Of a stretch of DNA of 9,374 bases, positions 1 to 7,300 are shown one piece after another. Under the pieces are notes generated by a model. It ran no database searches, had not been told where the DNA came from, and worked only from the letters and a program-made list of their open reading frames with translations. Each line of letters begins with the position of its first letter. The first letter of the stretch is position 1. A program made the translations under genes and the position numbers. Source of the stretch: an uncultured Alphaproteobacteria bacterium (GTDB lineage Bacteria; Pseudomonadota; Alphaproteobacteria; Caulobacterales; Parvularculaceae); assembly GCA_938003575.1 (NCBI GenBank), contig CALKYG010000055.1:1-9374 (forward strand). The letters are read 5' to 3'.

Positions 1-1
1 C

Positions 2-658
2 CTCATAAAGTCCCGCATCTCGACCCGCGCTTTCCTTGACAGACCCGTTCCGGAGACCGAAATCAGGGAGATTCTCGAGGTCGCAAAGCATGCGCCCTCC
101 GGCGGCAATCTTCAGCCCTGGAAGGTCCATGTCGTAACCGGAGCGGCGCGCGAGCGCGTCATCGCGGCGGTGAAGAAATCGCTGGCGGAAAATCCTTTCG
201 CCAATGAAAGCGATCTGAAGATCTATCCGGAAAACCTTTGGGACCCTTTTCGCACGCGCCGTTTCAATGTCGGCGAGGAAATGTATGCGCTTCTCGGCGT
301 GCCGCGCGAAGACAAGATGGCGCGCATCGCGCATCTTCAGAAGAATTTCGAGTTTTTCGGCGCGCCGGTCGGCCTCTTCTTCACGCTCGACCGTCGCTTT
401 GACAAGGGGCAATGGGCCCATCTCGGCATGTTCATGCTGGCGATCTCGCTCGTCGCAGAGGAACGCGGCCTCGCGACCTGCATGCAGGAAGCATGGACGA
501 CGCGCGCGAAAACGGTATCCGGCGTCCTCGGCGTGCCGGAGAGCGAGCAGTTCTATTGCGGCATGGCGCTGGGTTTTGCGGACCCGACGGCGGCGGTGAA
601 CAGGTTGCGGTCGGCCCGCGCCGCGCTTGACGAGCTCGCGACGTTCCATCGAGAATGA
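2..658 (+). CDS. Nitroreductase family protein (FMN-dependent), 5' end outside window
   Basis: The frame is open to the left edge and 218 codons are visible. Similar proteins run about 220-230 residues, so probably only about ten N-terminal residues are missing. The GTG at 170 is internal and not the start, because conserved family sequence lies upstream of it. The visible N-terminus has the R-x-S-x-R-x-F pattern (visible residues 5-11) and then A-P-S-G-G-N-L-Q-P-W (31-40); these Arg, Ser, Asn and Gln residues bind FMN in this family. The middle (APVGLFF, then GMFMLAISLVAEERGL, then CMQEAW) and the C-terminal YCGMALGFADP with NRLRSARAALDELATF are typical of NfnB/PnbA-like nitroreductases. These are cytoplasmic, homodimeric, NAD(P)H-using flavoenzymes that reduce nitroaromatics, quinones or other electrophiles. 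The native substrate cannot be read from sequence. Its TGA ends 4 nt before the xth ATG, so the two are probably co-transcribed. The family call is firm. Confidence 0.9.
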   Translation, partial: LIKSRISTRAFLDRPVPETEIREILEVAKHAPSGGNLQPWKVHVVTGAARERVIAAVKKSLAENPFANESDLKIYPENLWDPFRTRRFNVGEEMYALLGVPREDKMARIAHLQKNFEFFGAPVGLFFTLDRRFDKGQWAHLGMFMLAISLVAEERGLATCMQEAWTTRAKTVSGVLGVPESEQFYCGMALGFADPTAAVNRLRSARAALDELATFHRE

Positions 659-662
659 CGGG

Positions 663-1457
663 ATGAAAATCGCGACCTTCAACGTCAACTCGATCAACGC
701 GCGCCTGCCGCGCATCCTCGACTGGTTCGACAAGGCGCGGCCGGACGTCGCCGTGCTTCAGGAAATCAAATGCGTCGACGAGAAGTTTCCCGCCGCGGAT
801 TTCGAGGATCGCGGCTATAACGTCCATGTTCACGGGCAGAAGACCTATAACGGGGTCGCCCTGCTGTCGAAACATCCGTTCGAGGAGGCGCGAAAGGGCC
901 TTCCCGGCGGCGACGAGGATGATCATGCGCGCTATATTGAAGCGCTTGTGACGCCGACCGGCGCTAGGCCGGTGCGCGTCGCCGGGATCTATGCGCCGAA
1001 CGGCAATCCCGCTCCCGGCCCTAAATTCGATTACAAGCTGAAATGGCTGAAGCGCCTCAAGCGGCATGCGAAGGAGCTTCTCGCGCTCGAAGAGGCGCTG
1101 GTCATCGCCGGCGATTACAACGTCATTCCGCAGGCGGAAGACGTGCACGATCCCGAGGCGTGGAAAGACGATGCGCTCTTCCTGCCCGAAAGCCGGGCCG
1201 CTTTTCGCGAGATCCTGAATATCGGATTCACCGACGCGATCCGCCAGATCCATCCGACGAAAACGCTCTACACGTTCTGGGACTACCAGGGCGGCGCGTG
1301 GGAAAAGGATCACGGCATCCGGATCGATCACCTGCTGCTTTCCCCGCAGGCCGCGGACCGCCTCAAAGACGCCGGCGTAGACCGCGCCGAGCGCGGGCCG
1401 GGTCATGGCGACGTCAAGCCATCAGACCACGTGCCGGTTTGGGCGGTGCTGGCGTAG
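663..1457 (+). CDS. xth: Exodeoxyribonuclease III (AP endonuclease)
   Basis: A 264-residue protein of the exonuclease III branch of the endonuclease/exonuclease/phosphatase fold; E. coli XthA is 268. Catalytic landmarks fall almost exactly at E. coli positions: N7 in FNVNS, metal-binding E34 in LQEIK, Y110 in GIYAPNG, D151 and N153 in AGDYNV, D222 in the RIDHLL motif, and the D255-H256 pair in SDHVPVW. It should cut the backbone 5' of abasic sites and remove 3'-blocking groups and mononucleotides 3' to 5' from duplex DNA, acting in cytoplasmic base-excision repair. The frame is open from an ATA-free stretch including an ATG-like start at 627, but the family begins MKIATFN, so the ATG at 663 is chosen. 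A weak purine-rich stretch (GAGAATGACGGG) precedes it. It follows the nitroreductase by 4 nt and no promoter is visible in between. The length and full catalytic set indicate an intact gene. Confidence 0.96.
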   Translation: MKIATFNVNSINARLPRILDWFDKARPDVAVLQEIKCVDEKFPAADFEDRGYNVHVHGQKTYNGVALLSKHPFEEARKGLPGGDEDDHARYIEALVTPTGARPVRVAGIYAPNGNPAPGPKFDYKLKWLKRLKRHAKELLALEEALVIAGDYNVIPQAEDVHDPEAWKDDALFLPESRAAFREILNIGFTDAIRQIHPTKTLYTFWDYQGGAWEKDHGIRIDHLLLSPQAADRLKDAGVDRAERGPGHGDVKPSDHVPVWAVLA

Positions 1458-1465
1458 GGATTGGG

Positions 1466-1486
1466 AAAAAGCGGGCGCCGCGCTTT
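1466..1486. terminator. Candidate bidirectional intrinsic terminator
   Basis: This lies in the 50-bp gap between the convergent xth and AHSA1 stops. AAAGCG (1468-1473) and CGCTTT (1481-1486) form a perfect 6-bp stem around a 7-nt GC-rich loop. AAAAA at 1466-1470 overlaps the left arm. Read on the minus strand, the stem runs into CGCTTTTTCCC, a short U-tract, which suits termination of the AHSA1 gene. On the + strand only three T residues follow before GTC, so it is weaker for xth. The stem is short, so the call is moderate. Confidence 0.5.
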
Positions 1487-1507
1487 GTCAATGGCGCATC
1501 CCTTCCC

Positions 1508-2026
1508 TTACATCCCGCTCTCGATGCGCGCCTTGTAGCTTTCCATCACATGTCCCCATGCTGAATCGAAATACCGGTATGCGACATCCCAGTCGGGACC
1601 GGTTCCCCAGCCGTTCTGGACGAGCGTCACCCTTGTCTCGCTTTCGCCGAGCGGCGTGAAAGTCAGAACGACATGCGTCTTGTGCGGACGAACCGCCATG
1701 TCGGGACGGTTTGTCCATGTGAACGACAGCATGCGGCCTTTTTCATAGCCGAGAATGACGCAGTCGTCGCAGCCGCGCGATCCCTCAGGCGCGTCCGGCG
1801 CAAGGAACACTTCGAACGGCCCGCCAGGGCGCAGATCGATGTTCGTCGTCATCGTCTTTGACGGAAAAAAACTCTGGAAGCCGTCATTCGTCGTCCATAG
1901 CGCCCACGCCGCGTCGGCGCTCGCCGGAACGACCGCCTCCTTCACGACGGCCCGATACCCGCCCGCTCCGGACGCCGCGCCGGAAAGCGCCAGGGCGCCG
2001 ATGACGCCGATAAGACCTGCCGCCAT
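1508..2026 (-). CDS. AHSA1/SRPBCC (START-like) domain protein with hydrophobic N-terminus
   Basis: A 172-residue protein in the AHSA1 branch of the SRPBCC/Bet v1-like ligand-cavity superfamily. Supporting signatures are V-P-A-S-A-D-A-A-W-A-L-W-T-T near residue 33, LRPGGPFEVF, the central LGYEKGRMLSFTW, and the C-terminal TFTPLGE..TRVTLVQNGWG with YRYFDSAWGHV. The ligand is unknown; relatives have been proposed to bind lipids or other hydrophobic molecules. Two ATGs lie four codons apart (2038 and 2026). I chose 2026 because GGAGG sits 5 nt upstream of it, whereas the upstream ATG is itself part of that Shine-Dalgarno sequence. Residues 4-18 (GLIGVIGALALSGAA) are hydrophobic and small-residue-rich, like a secretion signal with possible cleavage near 19-21. 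There is no Lys or Arg ahead of the hydrophobic stretch, so export is uncertain. The gene is divergent from the helicase and has an operator-like repeat over its promoter. Confidence 0.85.
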   Translation of the reverse strand: MAAGLIGVIGALALSGAASGAGGYRAVVKEAVVPASADAAWALWTTNDGFQSFFPSKTMTTNIDLRPGGPFEVFLAPDAPEGSRGCDDCVILGYEKGRMLSFTWTNRPDMAVRPHKTHVVLTFTPLGESETRVTLVQNGWGTGPDWDVAYRYFDSAWGHVMESYKARIESGM

Positions 2027-2040
2027 GCCTTCCTCCATAT

Positions 2041-2060
2041 GTAACCTATCTGTTACCTAT
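2041..2060. promoter_or_regulatory. Operator-like repeat upstream of the AHSA1 gene
   Basis: GTAAC (2041-2045) and GTTAC (2052-2056) form a perfect inverted repeat around 6 nt. The same stretch also reads as two 9-bp direct repeats with one mismatch, GTAACCTAT (2041-2049) and GTTACCTAT (2052-2060), spaced 11 bp, about one helical turn. It overlaps the candidate -10 and the likely transcription start of the minus-strand gene and ends about 14 bp before its ATG. That is a repressor-like position. No regulator gene lies in the window. Confidence 0.4.
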
Positions 2061-2084
2061 ATCCCGCCGTGCGGCGGCCCGCAA
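2056..2084 (-). promoter_or_regulatory. Candidate sigma-70 promoter for the AHSA1 gene
   Basis: On the minus strand, TTGCGG (complement of 2079-2084) and TATAGG (complement of 2056-2061) are separated by exactly 17 bp. They match the -35 consensus at 3 of 6 positions and the -10 consensus at 4 of 6. Predicted initiation near 2049 leaves a leader of about 20 nt containing GGAGG. The match is modest; spacing and position are the main support. Confidence 0.35.
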
Positions 2085-2089
2085 GCGGG
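2064..2089. repeat. Two back-to-back GC palindromes in the divergent promoter spacer
   Basis: CCGCCG-TG-CGGCGG (2064-2077) is directly followed by CCCGC-AA-GCGGG (2078-2089). Both have perfect arms and 2-nt centres. The first fills the spacer between the proposed -35 and -10 elements of the AHSA1 gene. No T-tract follows on either strand and both flanking genes point away, so a terminator is unlikely. They could be protein-binding sites or chance in GC-rich DNA. Confidence 0.45.
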
Positions 2090-2142
2090 ATTTGCGCCGT
2101 TCCCTACTTGTTCCGGCCGGCCAATCCCCTCTAGCTAGGCCG

Positions 2143-3246
2143 ATGCTATGGACCCCTGAACAGGATCAAGCGCTGAAAGCCGTCGACCGCTGGCTGAAGG
2201 CCGGCGATCAACAGGTTTTCCGCCTGTTCGGCTATGCCGGCGCCGGGAAGACGACGCTTGCGCGCCATTTCGCCGAGAGCGCGGGCGAGGTCGCATTCGC
2301 CGCCTTCACCGGAAAGGCCGCGCATGTGATGCGTCAAAAAGGCTGCGAAGGGGCGACGACCATTCATTCGCTCATCTATCGCCCGGCGCGCGACGACGAG
2401 GCGGAGGAAGGCGAGCTTTTCTTCACCATCCGCCGCGACGCCCCGGCGTCGAAGGCGGACCTGATCGTCATCGACGAATGTTCGATGGTTGATGACGAGC
2501 TGGGACGAGACCTGTTGTCGTTCGGCAAGCCCGTTCTCGTCCTCGGCGATCCGGCGCAATTGCCGCCTGTCAAGGGCGGCGGCTATTTCACGGAAGCGGA
2601 GCCCGATTTCATGCTGACGGAAATTCACCGTCAGGCGCGCGACAATCCGATCATCCGCCTTTCCATGCAGATCCGGGAAGGACGGCCGCAGACTGGATCT
2701 GACGATTTCGGCGGCGACCATTCCTGCCGCATCATCCGCAAGGACGAAATTTCCTCAGAAGACATTCTCTCCGCTGATCAGGTTCTCGTCGGAGTCAATC
2801 GCACCCGAAAACGCTTCAATGACCGCATCCGCGAGTTAAGAGGTCACGCCGACCCTTTTCCGGAAGCGATGGAGAAGCTTGTATGCCTTCGCAACAACAA
2901 GTCGAAAGGGCTGTTGAACGGCGGCATCTGGACGGTCGTCCTCCGGAAAGCGCCGCGCGGCGACAAGGCGCGGATGATCGTTGCGCCCGAAGACGGCGGC
3001 AAGAACGTCTCGATTTCCGTGCCGAAGGCGATGTTCACCGACGGGCCCGAAAGCGTGCCGTGGGCGACGCGCAGAAATTCAGACGAATTTGATTACGGCT
3101 ATGCGCTGACCGTTCACAAGGCGCAGGGGAGTCAATGGGACGAGATCGTCCTGTTCGATGAGAGCTACGCCTTTCGCGAACAGGCCGCACGCTGGCTTTA
3201 TACCGGCGTGACGCGGGCGGCGCAGAAACTGACCGTCGTGCGCTGA
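2143..3246 (+). CDS. ATP-dependent RecD/Dda-like DNA helicase (superfamily 1)
   Basis: A 367-residue, apparently complete SF1 helicase with all core motifs: Q-motif-like T-P-E-Q-D-Q-A near residue 4; Walker A GYAGAGKTT (30-38); motif Ia AAFTGKAA (53-60) and TIHSLIY (73-79); Walker B VIDECSMVD (109-117); motif III LGDPAQLPPVKG (134-145); motif IV Arg in EIHRQA (160-165); motif V TVHKAQGSQ (323-331); and motif VI YTGVTRA (353-359). It lacks the long N-terminal extension of RecD2, so it looks like a compact Dda/RecD-like 5'-3' helicase, commonly annotated as ATP-dependent RecD-like helicase or AAA family ATPase. A role in repair or replication restart is inferred. The ATG at 2143 is chosen because family similarity begins there. 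A TTG at 2092 is in frame but adds sequence with no family features. No clear Shine-Dalgarno is seen. It is divergent from the AHSA1 gene, and its stop abuts the convergent DUF3137 stop. Confidence 0.93.
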   Translation: MLWTPEQDQALKAVDRWLKAGDQQVFRLFGYAGAGKTTLARHFAESAGEVAFAAFTGKAAHVMRQKGCEGATTIHSLIYRPARDDEAEEGELFFTIRRDAPASKADLIVIDECSMVDDELGRDLLSFGKPVLVLGDPAQLPPVKGGGYFTEAEPDFMLTEIHRQARDNPIIRLSMQIREGRPQTGSDDFGGDHSCRIIRKDEISSEDILSADQVLVGVNRTRKRFNDRIRELRGHADPFPEAMEKLVCLRNNKSKGLLNGGIWTVVLRKAPRGDKARMIVAPEDGGKNVSISVPKAMFTDGPESVPWATRRNSDEFDYGYALTVHKAQGSQWDEIVLFDESYAFREQAARWLYTGVTRAAQKLTVVR

Positions 3247-4224
3247 TCAGCCCGCCGATCTGACATGATCTATTGAAAACGCCCCGTCGATGCGGCCTTC
3301 AAGACGCTTCAGGAGGACGTCAATCAGATCGAATACGGCGTCAATCTCGCGAAGGATCGTCTCAACCCTGCCCGGTCCGTGCAGCGGCTTGAACATCGTG
3401 CCGATATTGAGCCTGTCGCCGGTTTCCACCGCGATCAGGATCTTGCCGTCGTCGAAGGCGGCCCGCAGTTTTTTCCCGCCGAACAGGCGTTCGAGCTCCT
3501 GAAATCGCTCGAGCACGATCGGGTCGAGAAGATCCCGCGCTTCGACCTGATCGGTCGACCACGCTTCAAACGCCTTTTCAAATTCCGGCGAGGCCAGGCC
3601 GACGCGAGAGAAATTCTTGTCCGGCCTGAAAAGCCTGTTCAACGGCCCCATATCTCGCAAAAGGACGGTTCGGCCGAGAAAGCGCTTGGGATAGTCGATC
3701 ATGAAAAGCTGCCCGTGAAACACGGTGCGCGTCGAGGAATTCTTGCCTGACGATTTGTATTTGAGGCGCGCCTCGCAGAGGACGAAGCTGCTGCCCGCAT
3801 ATACGCCCCTCACCTCGTCCTCCCATTGCTCCCGGTTATGATTGGGCAGGAGCTTCAGCGAACGGAATCTCGAATAATAATCAGGACGCGGAAATTTTCC
3901 CGCATAGGAGAACCCGAGCCGCCGCGCGATGAGATCGAGAAGTCCGTGCGTGATGTCGGCCCGCGCCCGGTTGAGTATCCAGGTCGCCAGGGCTGCGCCG
4001 CCGAAGCCGATGAAGGCGGCGGCGCGGAAATTCTCGGGGCCAAACGGCCCGAAGGCCGCCATCGCCAGAGCGAGCGCCGCTGTCGCGCCGCCGAGAATTA
4101 GGAAATTCGTAACCGCGGCCCGGCGCTCGCCTTCCCTCTCGGCGAGATAAGGCTCGATTGCGGACGCGTAATAGTCGTCAAAGCCCGCAAATTGCTTTCT
4201 GCCGGTCGGAACGTTCAAAGACAT
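3247..4224 (-). CDS. DUF3137 domain-containing membrane protein
   Basis: A 325-residue protein resembling the DUF3137 family, whose function is not established. A short cytoplasm-like N-terminus with FDDYY...IEPYLAEREGERR (about 15-35) leads into two hydrophobic segments, about 38-58 and 66-85, separated by a short GPFGPEN turn. A soluble C-terminal region of about 240 residues follows, containing YYSRF..LKLLPNHNREQWEDEVRG, then a stretch with FHGQLFMIDYPKRFLGRTVLLRD, then FEKAFEAWSTDQVEARDLL and FGGKKLRAAFDDGKILIAVE. This layout, two helices followed by a domain with F-x-G-x-L and a repeated VxxxDPxEARxLL-like stretch, is how I recognise the family. The start at 4224 has GGAAAGGG about 10 nt upstream. 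It is divergent from the hybrid kinase across about 100 bp and convergent with the helicase with zero gap. No operon partner is visible. Confidence 0.82.
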   Translation of the reverse strand: MSLNVPTGRKQFAGFDDYYASAIEPYLAEREGERRAAVTNFLILGGATAALALAMAAFGPFGPENFRAAAFIGFGGAALATWILNRARADITHGLLDLIARRLGFSYAGKFPRPDYYSRFRSLKLLPNHNREQWEDEVRGVYAGSSFVLCEARLKYKSSGKNSSTRTVFHGQLFMIDYPKRFLGRTVLLRDMGPLNRLFRPDKNFSRVGLASPEFEKAFEAWSTDQVEARDLLDPIVLERFQELERLFGGKKLRAAFDDGKILIAVETGDRLNIGTMFKPLHGPGRVETILREIDAVFDLIDVLLKRLEGRIDGAFSIDHVRSAG

Positions 4225-4265
4225 GCGCCGCGCGCCCTTTCCGTTCCGACACTGGCGGTCCTTGG

Positions 4266-4280
4266 TAAACCGGCGTTTAA
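4266..4280. promoter_or_regulatory. CtrA-like site in the DUF3137/kinase divergent spacer
   Basis: TAAA (4266-4269) and TTAA (4277-4280) are separated by 7 nt. The alphaproteobacterial cell-cycle regulator CtrA binds TTAA-N7-TTAA, so 7 of 8 specified bases match. The same stretch holds a perfect inverted repeat, TAAAC-CGGC-GTTTA (4266-4279). It sits midway between the two divergent starts, 44 bp from the DUF3137 ATG and 48 bp from the kinase ATG. Binding is inferred from the motif only. Confidence 0.35.
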
Positions 4281-4328
4281 CGCTCAGCGGCTAATCTCAC
4301 CGCGCTCAAAGGGGTGGTGAATACCGAC

Positions 4329-7300
4329 ATGGCTCCATTCTTGACGAAAGCGTTGGGGCTCTCTTCGAGCCCGGCGACGACGCCCGATCTTGTCGTCGAT
4401 CGCCGCGTCCTCGAATTCAAGCGGCAGATCGGGCCCGTCAACATCGCGATCGCGATCACGACAGGATTCGTCATTCTCGCCGTTCATCCGAATCTCTTTG
4501 AATATTTTGCAGCCGCCTATCTCGTCTACGTCGCGTTTGCGACATACCAGGCCCGCGAGTGGCGGTCATACGACGTCGGCAAGATGTCGATGGCTGAGAA
4601 ACGCGCGCTGCTCGAAAAAACCAGCCTGCTCGCAGTCGGACAATCCATCGTCTGCGCGATCGTCGGGATCGCGCTCTTTGAAATGTCGACCCCGCAAGGC
4701 CATATCATTCTGATCTCATGGGCGGTGATGTGCGGCGTCGGCGGGGCGATGTCGCTCGCAGCCGATCGACGGATAGCGCGCCTTGTAATCATCCTTTGTC
4801 TTGGCCCGTTCGCCTTGCGGCTCGCGTTGAGCGGCGATCCCACTTTCGTCTCGATGGGGTCGTTCATGGTTCTCGGCGGCATCGTCAGCGCCCAATTGCT
4901 GTCGCGGCATGACATGCTGATCCGCGAAGTCTGCGCTGAAAAGAAGGAAAACCTGTCCGCGGCGCGGCGGGCGAAGGAGACGCTGTTCGGATTCATGGAG
5001 ATGGCGTCCGACTGGGCGTGGGAGACCGACGCCGAACACCGGATCACCTATTTCTCGCCGAAAATACGCGAGCTTCTGGGCGTTGAAGCGTCAGAACTCA
5101 TCGGACGCCATATCAGCGACATCTTCACCGAGCGGTTTTATGCGGGACCCGCCTGGCAGCGGGCCGACCTTCAGGCGGCGCTCAGGGAGCGGCGCAACGT
5201 CCGCAACTACACCTATGAGATTCGCGACGCGAACGGCGCCGTCAGAACCATCGCATCCTCAATGCGCCACAATTTCAGCGACGACGGCGTCTATCTCGGC
5301 TTGCGAGGCTGGACCTCCGACATAACCGAACGTGTCGAGCAGCGCCGGAAAATAGAGGAGAGCCGCGAACTCCTGCAGCACGCGAACGCGCGTCTCGAGG
5401 CCGAGGTCGCGCACCGCACGCTCGAACTCCGCCAGCGCACGGAATTGCTGGACGAGGTTATCGAGTCAATGGCCGACGGCATTGTCGTCTTCGACGAGCA
5501 ATTCATCATCGAGACCGTCAATGCGAAAGCGGCGGTCATGTCGGGTCTGCCGCCAGCCATATGGTCGGTCGGAAGAAACATCGGCGACATCCTCGACATC
5601 GGCATCAAGCACAAGCTTTATCCCTATGAGACCCGCGAGGAATATTTCGAGGACATGCGGCGCGCGCTCGATGAGGCCGGCTACTTCACGGCGACGCGCG
5701 CCCAGAAGGACGGACGGACCATATTTGAAAAGATACGGCGGCGGCCTTGCGGCGGCTATGTCGTCACCTATAGCGACATCACCGAGCTGAAAGCGCGGGA
5801 GAGCGCGCTTGAAGCCCTGAACCGCGAGCTGACCGAAGCGAAGGAAGCCGCCGAATCGGCGAGCAGGGCGAAATCCGCGTTTCTCGCCAATATGAGCCAT
5901 GAAATCCGTACGCCGATGAACGGCGTGATCGGCATGTCGTCCCTTCTGCTCGACACCGCGCTGAACCCCCGCCAGCGGGAAATGGCTCAGGTGATCGTCA
6001 ACAGCGGCGAAAACCTCCTGTCAATCATCAACGACATTCTCGATTTCTCCAAGCTCGAAGCGGGCAAGATGACGCTCGCCGCCGATGCGTTCGATCTTCG
6101 GGCCGCAGTGGAAGACGTGATGGCGCTCCTGTCCCTCACCGCGCAGGAAAAAGGCGTCGAGCTGATGCTTCGGTATCAGCCTTCGCTCGGCGACAAATTC
6201 GTCGGCGATGTCGGCCGCGTCCGTCAGGTCGTGACGAATATTCTCGGAAACGCGGTGAAATTCACGGAGACCGGCCACATCCTGATCTCGGTTCAGGGAC
6301 GCAGGCGCGGCGAGACGGCTGACGTCGAAATCGCGATCGAGGACACCGGCTGCGGCATTCCCGAAGAAAAGCTCGACTCGATCTTCGAGGCCTTTGAACA
6401 GGCGGACAACTCATCCGCGCGCCGCCATGACGGCACCGGTCTCGGGCTTGCGATCACGCGAAAGCTTGTCGACGCCATGAGCGGAACGATCGCCGCTTCG
6501 AGCGTGGTCGGCAAGGGTTCCCGCTTCGTCATTCGCATTCCGCTCGCCGTCGATCAATCGGCGCCGGCGGCGATTCCCTCGCCTGACGATCTCGCCGGCG
6601 TTCGCGCGCTCATCGTCGATGATATCGAAGTAAACAGAGACATCCTTTCAGAACAACTGGCCGCATGGGGAATTGAGGTTCATCCTTTCGCCGACGCGAC
6701 GGCGGCGTTTGCAGCCGCTCAGTCGGCGGCGGCGTCCGGCGCCGGCTATGATATCGCCATCCTCGATCAGCAGATGCCGGGCGTCGACGGCATCGAACTC
6801 GCCTCGAAACTGCGGCGCTGCTCGGCGACGGTGGCCCTCCCGCTGATCCTGCTGACGTCGGCGGGACGCAAGGGCCGGCCCGAAGATGTCGCAGACGCCC
6901 TGTTTGACGGATACCTCGTCAAGCCCGCGCGCTCGTCAATGCTTCTCGATACGATCGTTTCATGCCTGCGCGGGCGCGCAATCGACAAGGCGTTGACCGC
7001 GTTGCAGGCGATCAAGTCGGCGGCGGCGCCGGACGCTGCGCCGGCGCCGCATAACAAAATGACGGCGCAGGTTCTCGTTGCAGAGGACAATGTCGTCAAC
7101 CAGATGGTCATCACATCGATGCTTGAAAAGCTCGGCTGCGAGGCGACGATCGCCGCGAACGGCCGCGAAGCGGTCGACTTTTACGGCCGCATGGCGTTTG
7201 ACATCGTCCTTATGGATATCTCGATGCCGGAAATGGACGGGGTCGAAGCGACGTCGCACATCCGCGACGCGCAGCGCCTCAACGGCGTCAGGATTCCGAT

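Noticed and set aside
170..172. GTG as the start of the nitroreductase
   Set aside because: The same frame is open upstream to the window edge and encodes the conserved FMN-binding N-terminus, so this GTG is an internal Val codon.
432..1406. 324-codon open frame on the minus strand opposite nitroreductase and xth
   Set aside because: It lies antisense to two genes with full family signatures. Its translation is Arg-rich with no recognisable domain, as expected of a mirror frame in GC-rich DNA.
2092..2094. TTG as the start of the helicase
   Set aside because: The extra 17 residues show no family similarity and would reach into the divergent promoter palindromes. ATG 2143 fits the family start better, although its ribosome site is weak.
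2146..2721. 191-codon minus-strand open frame inside the helicase gene
   Set aside because: It is a shadow of the helicase coding strand. There is no ribosome site or family resemblance.
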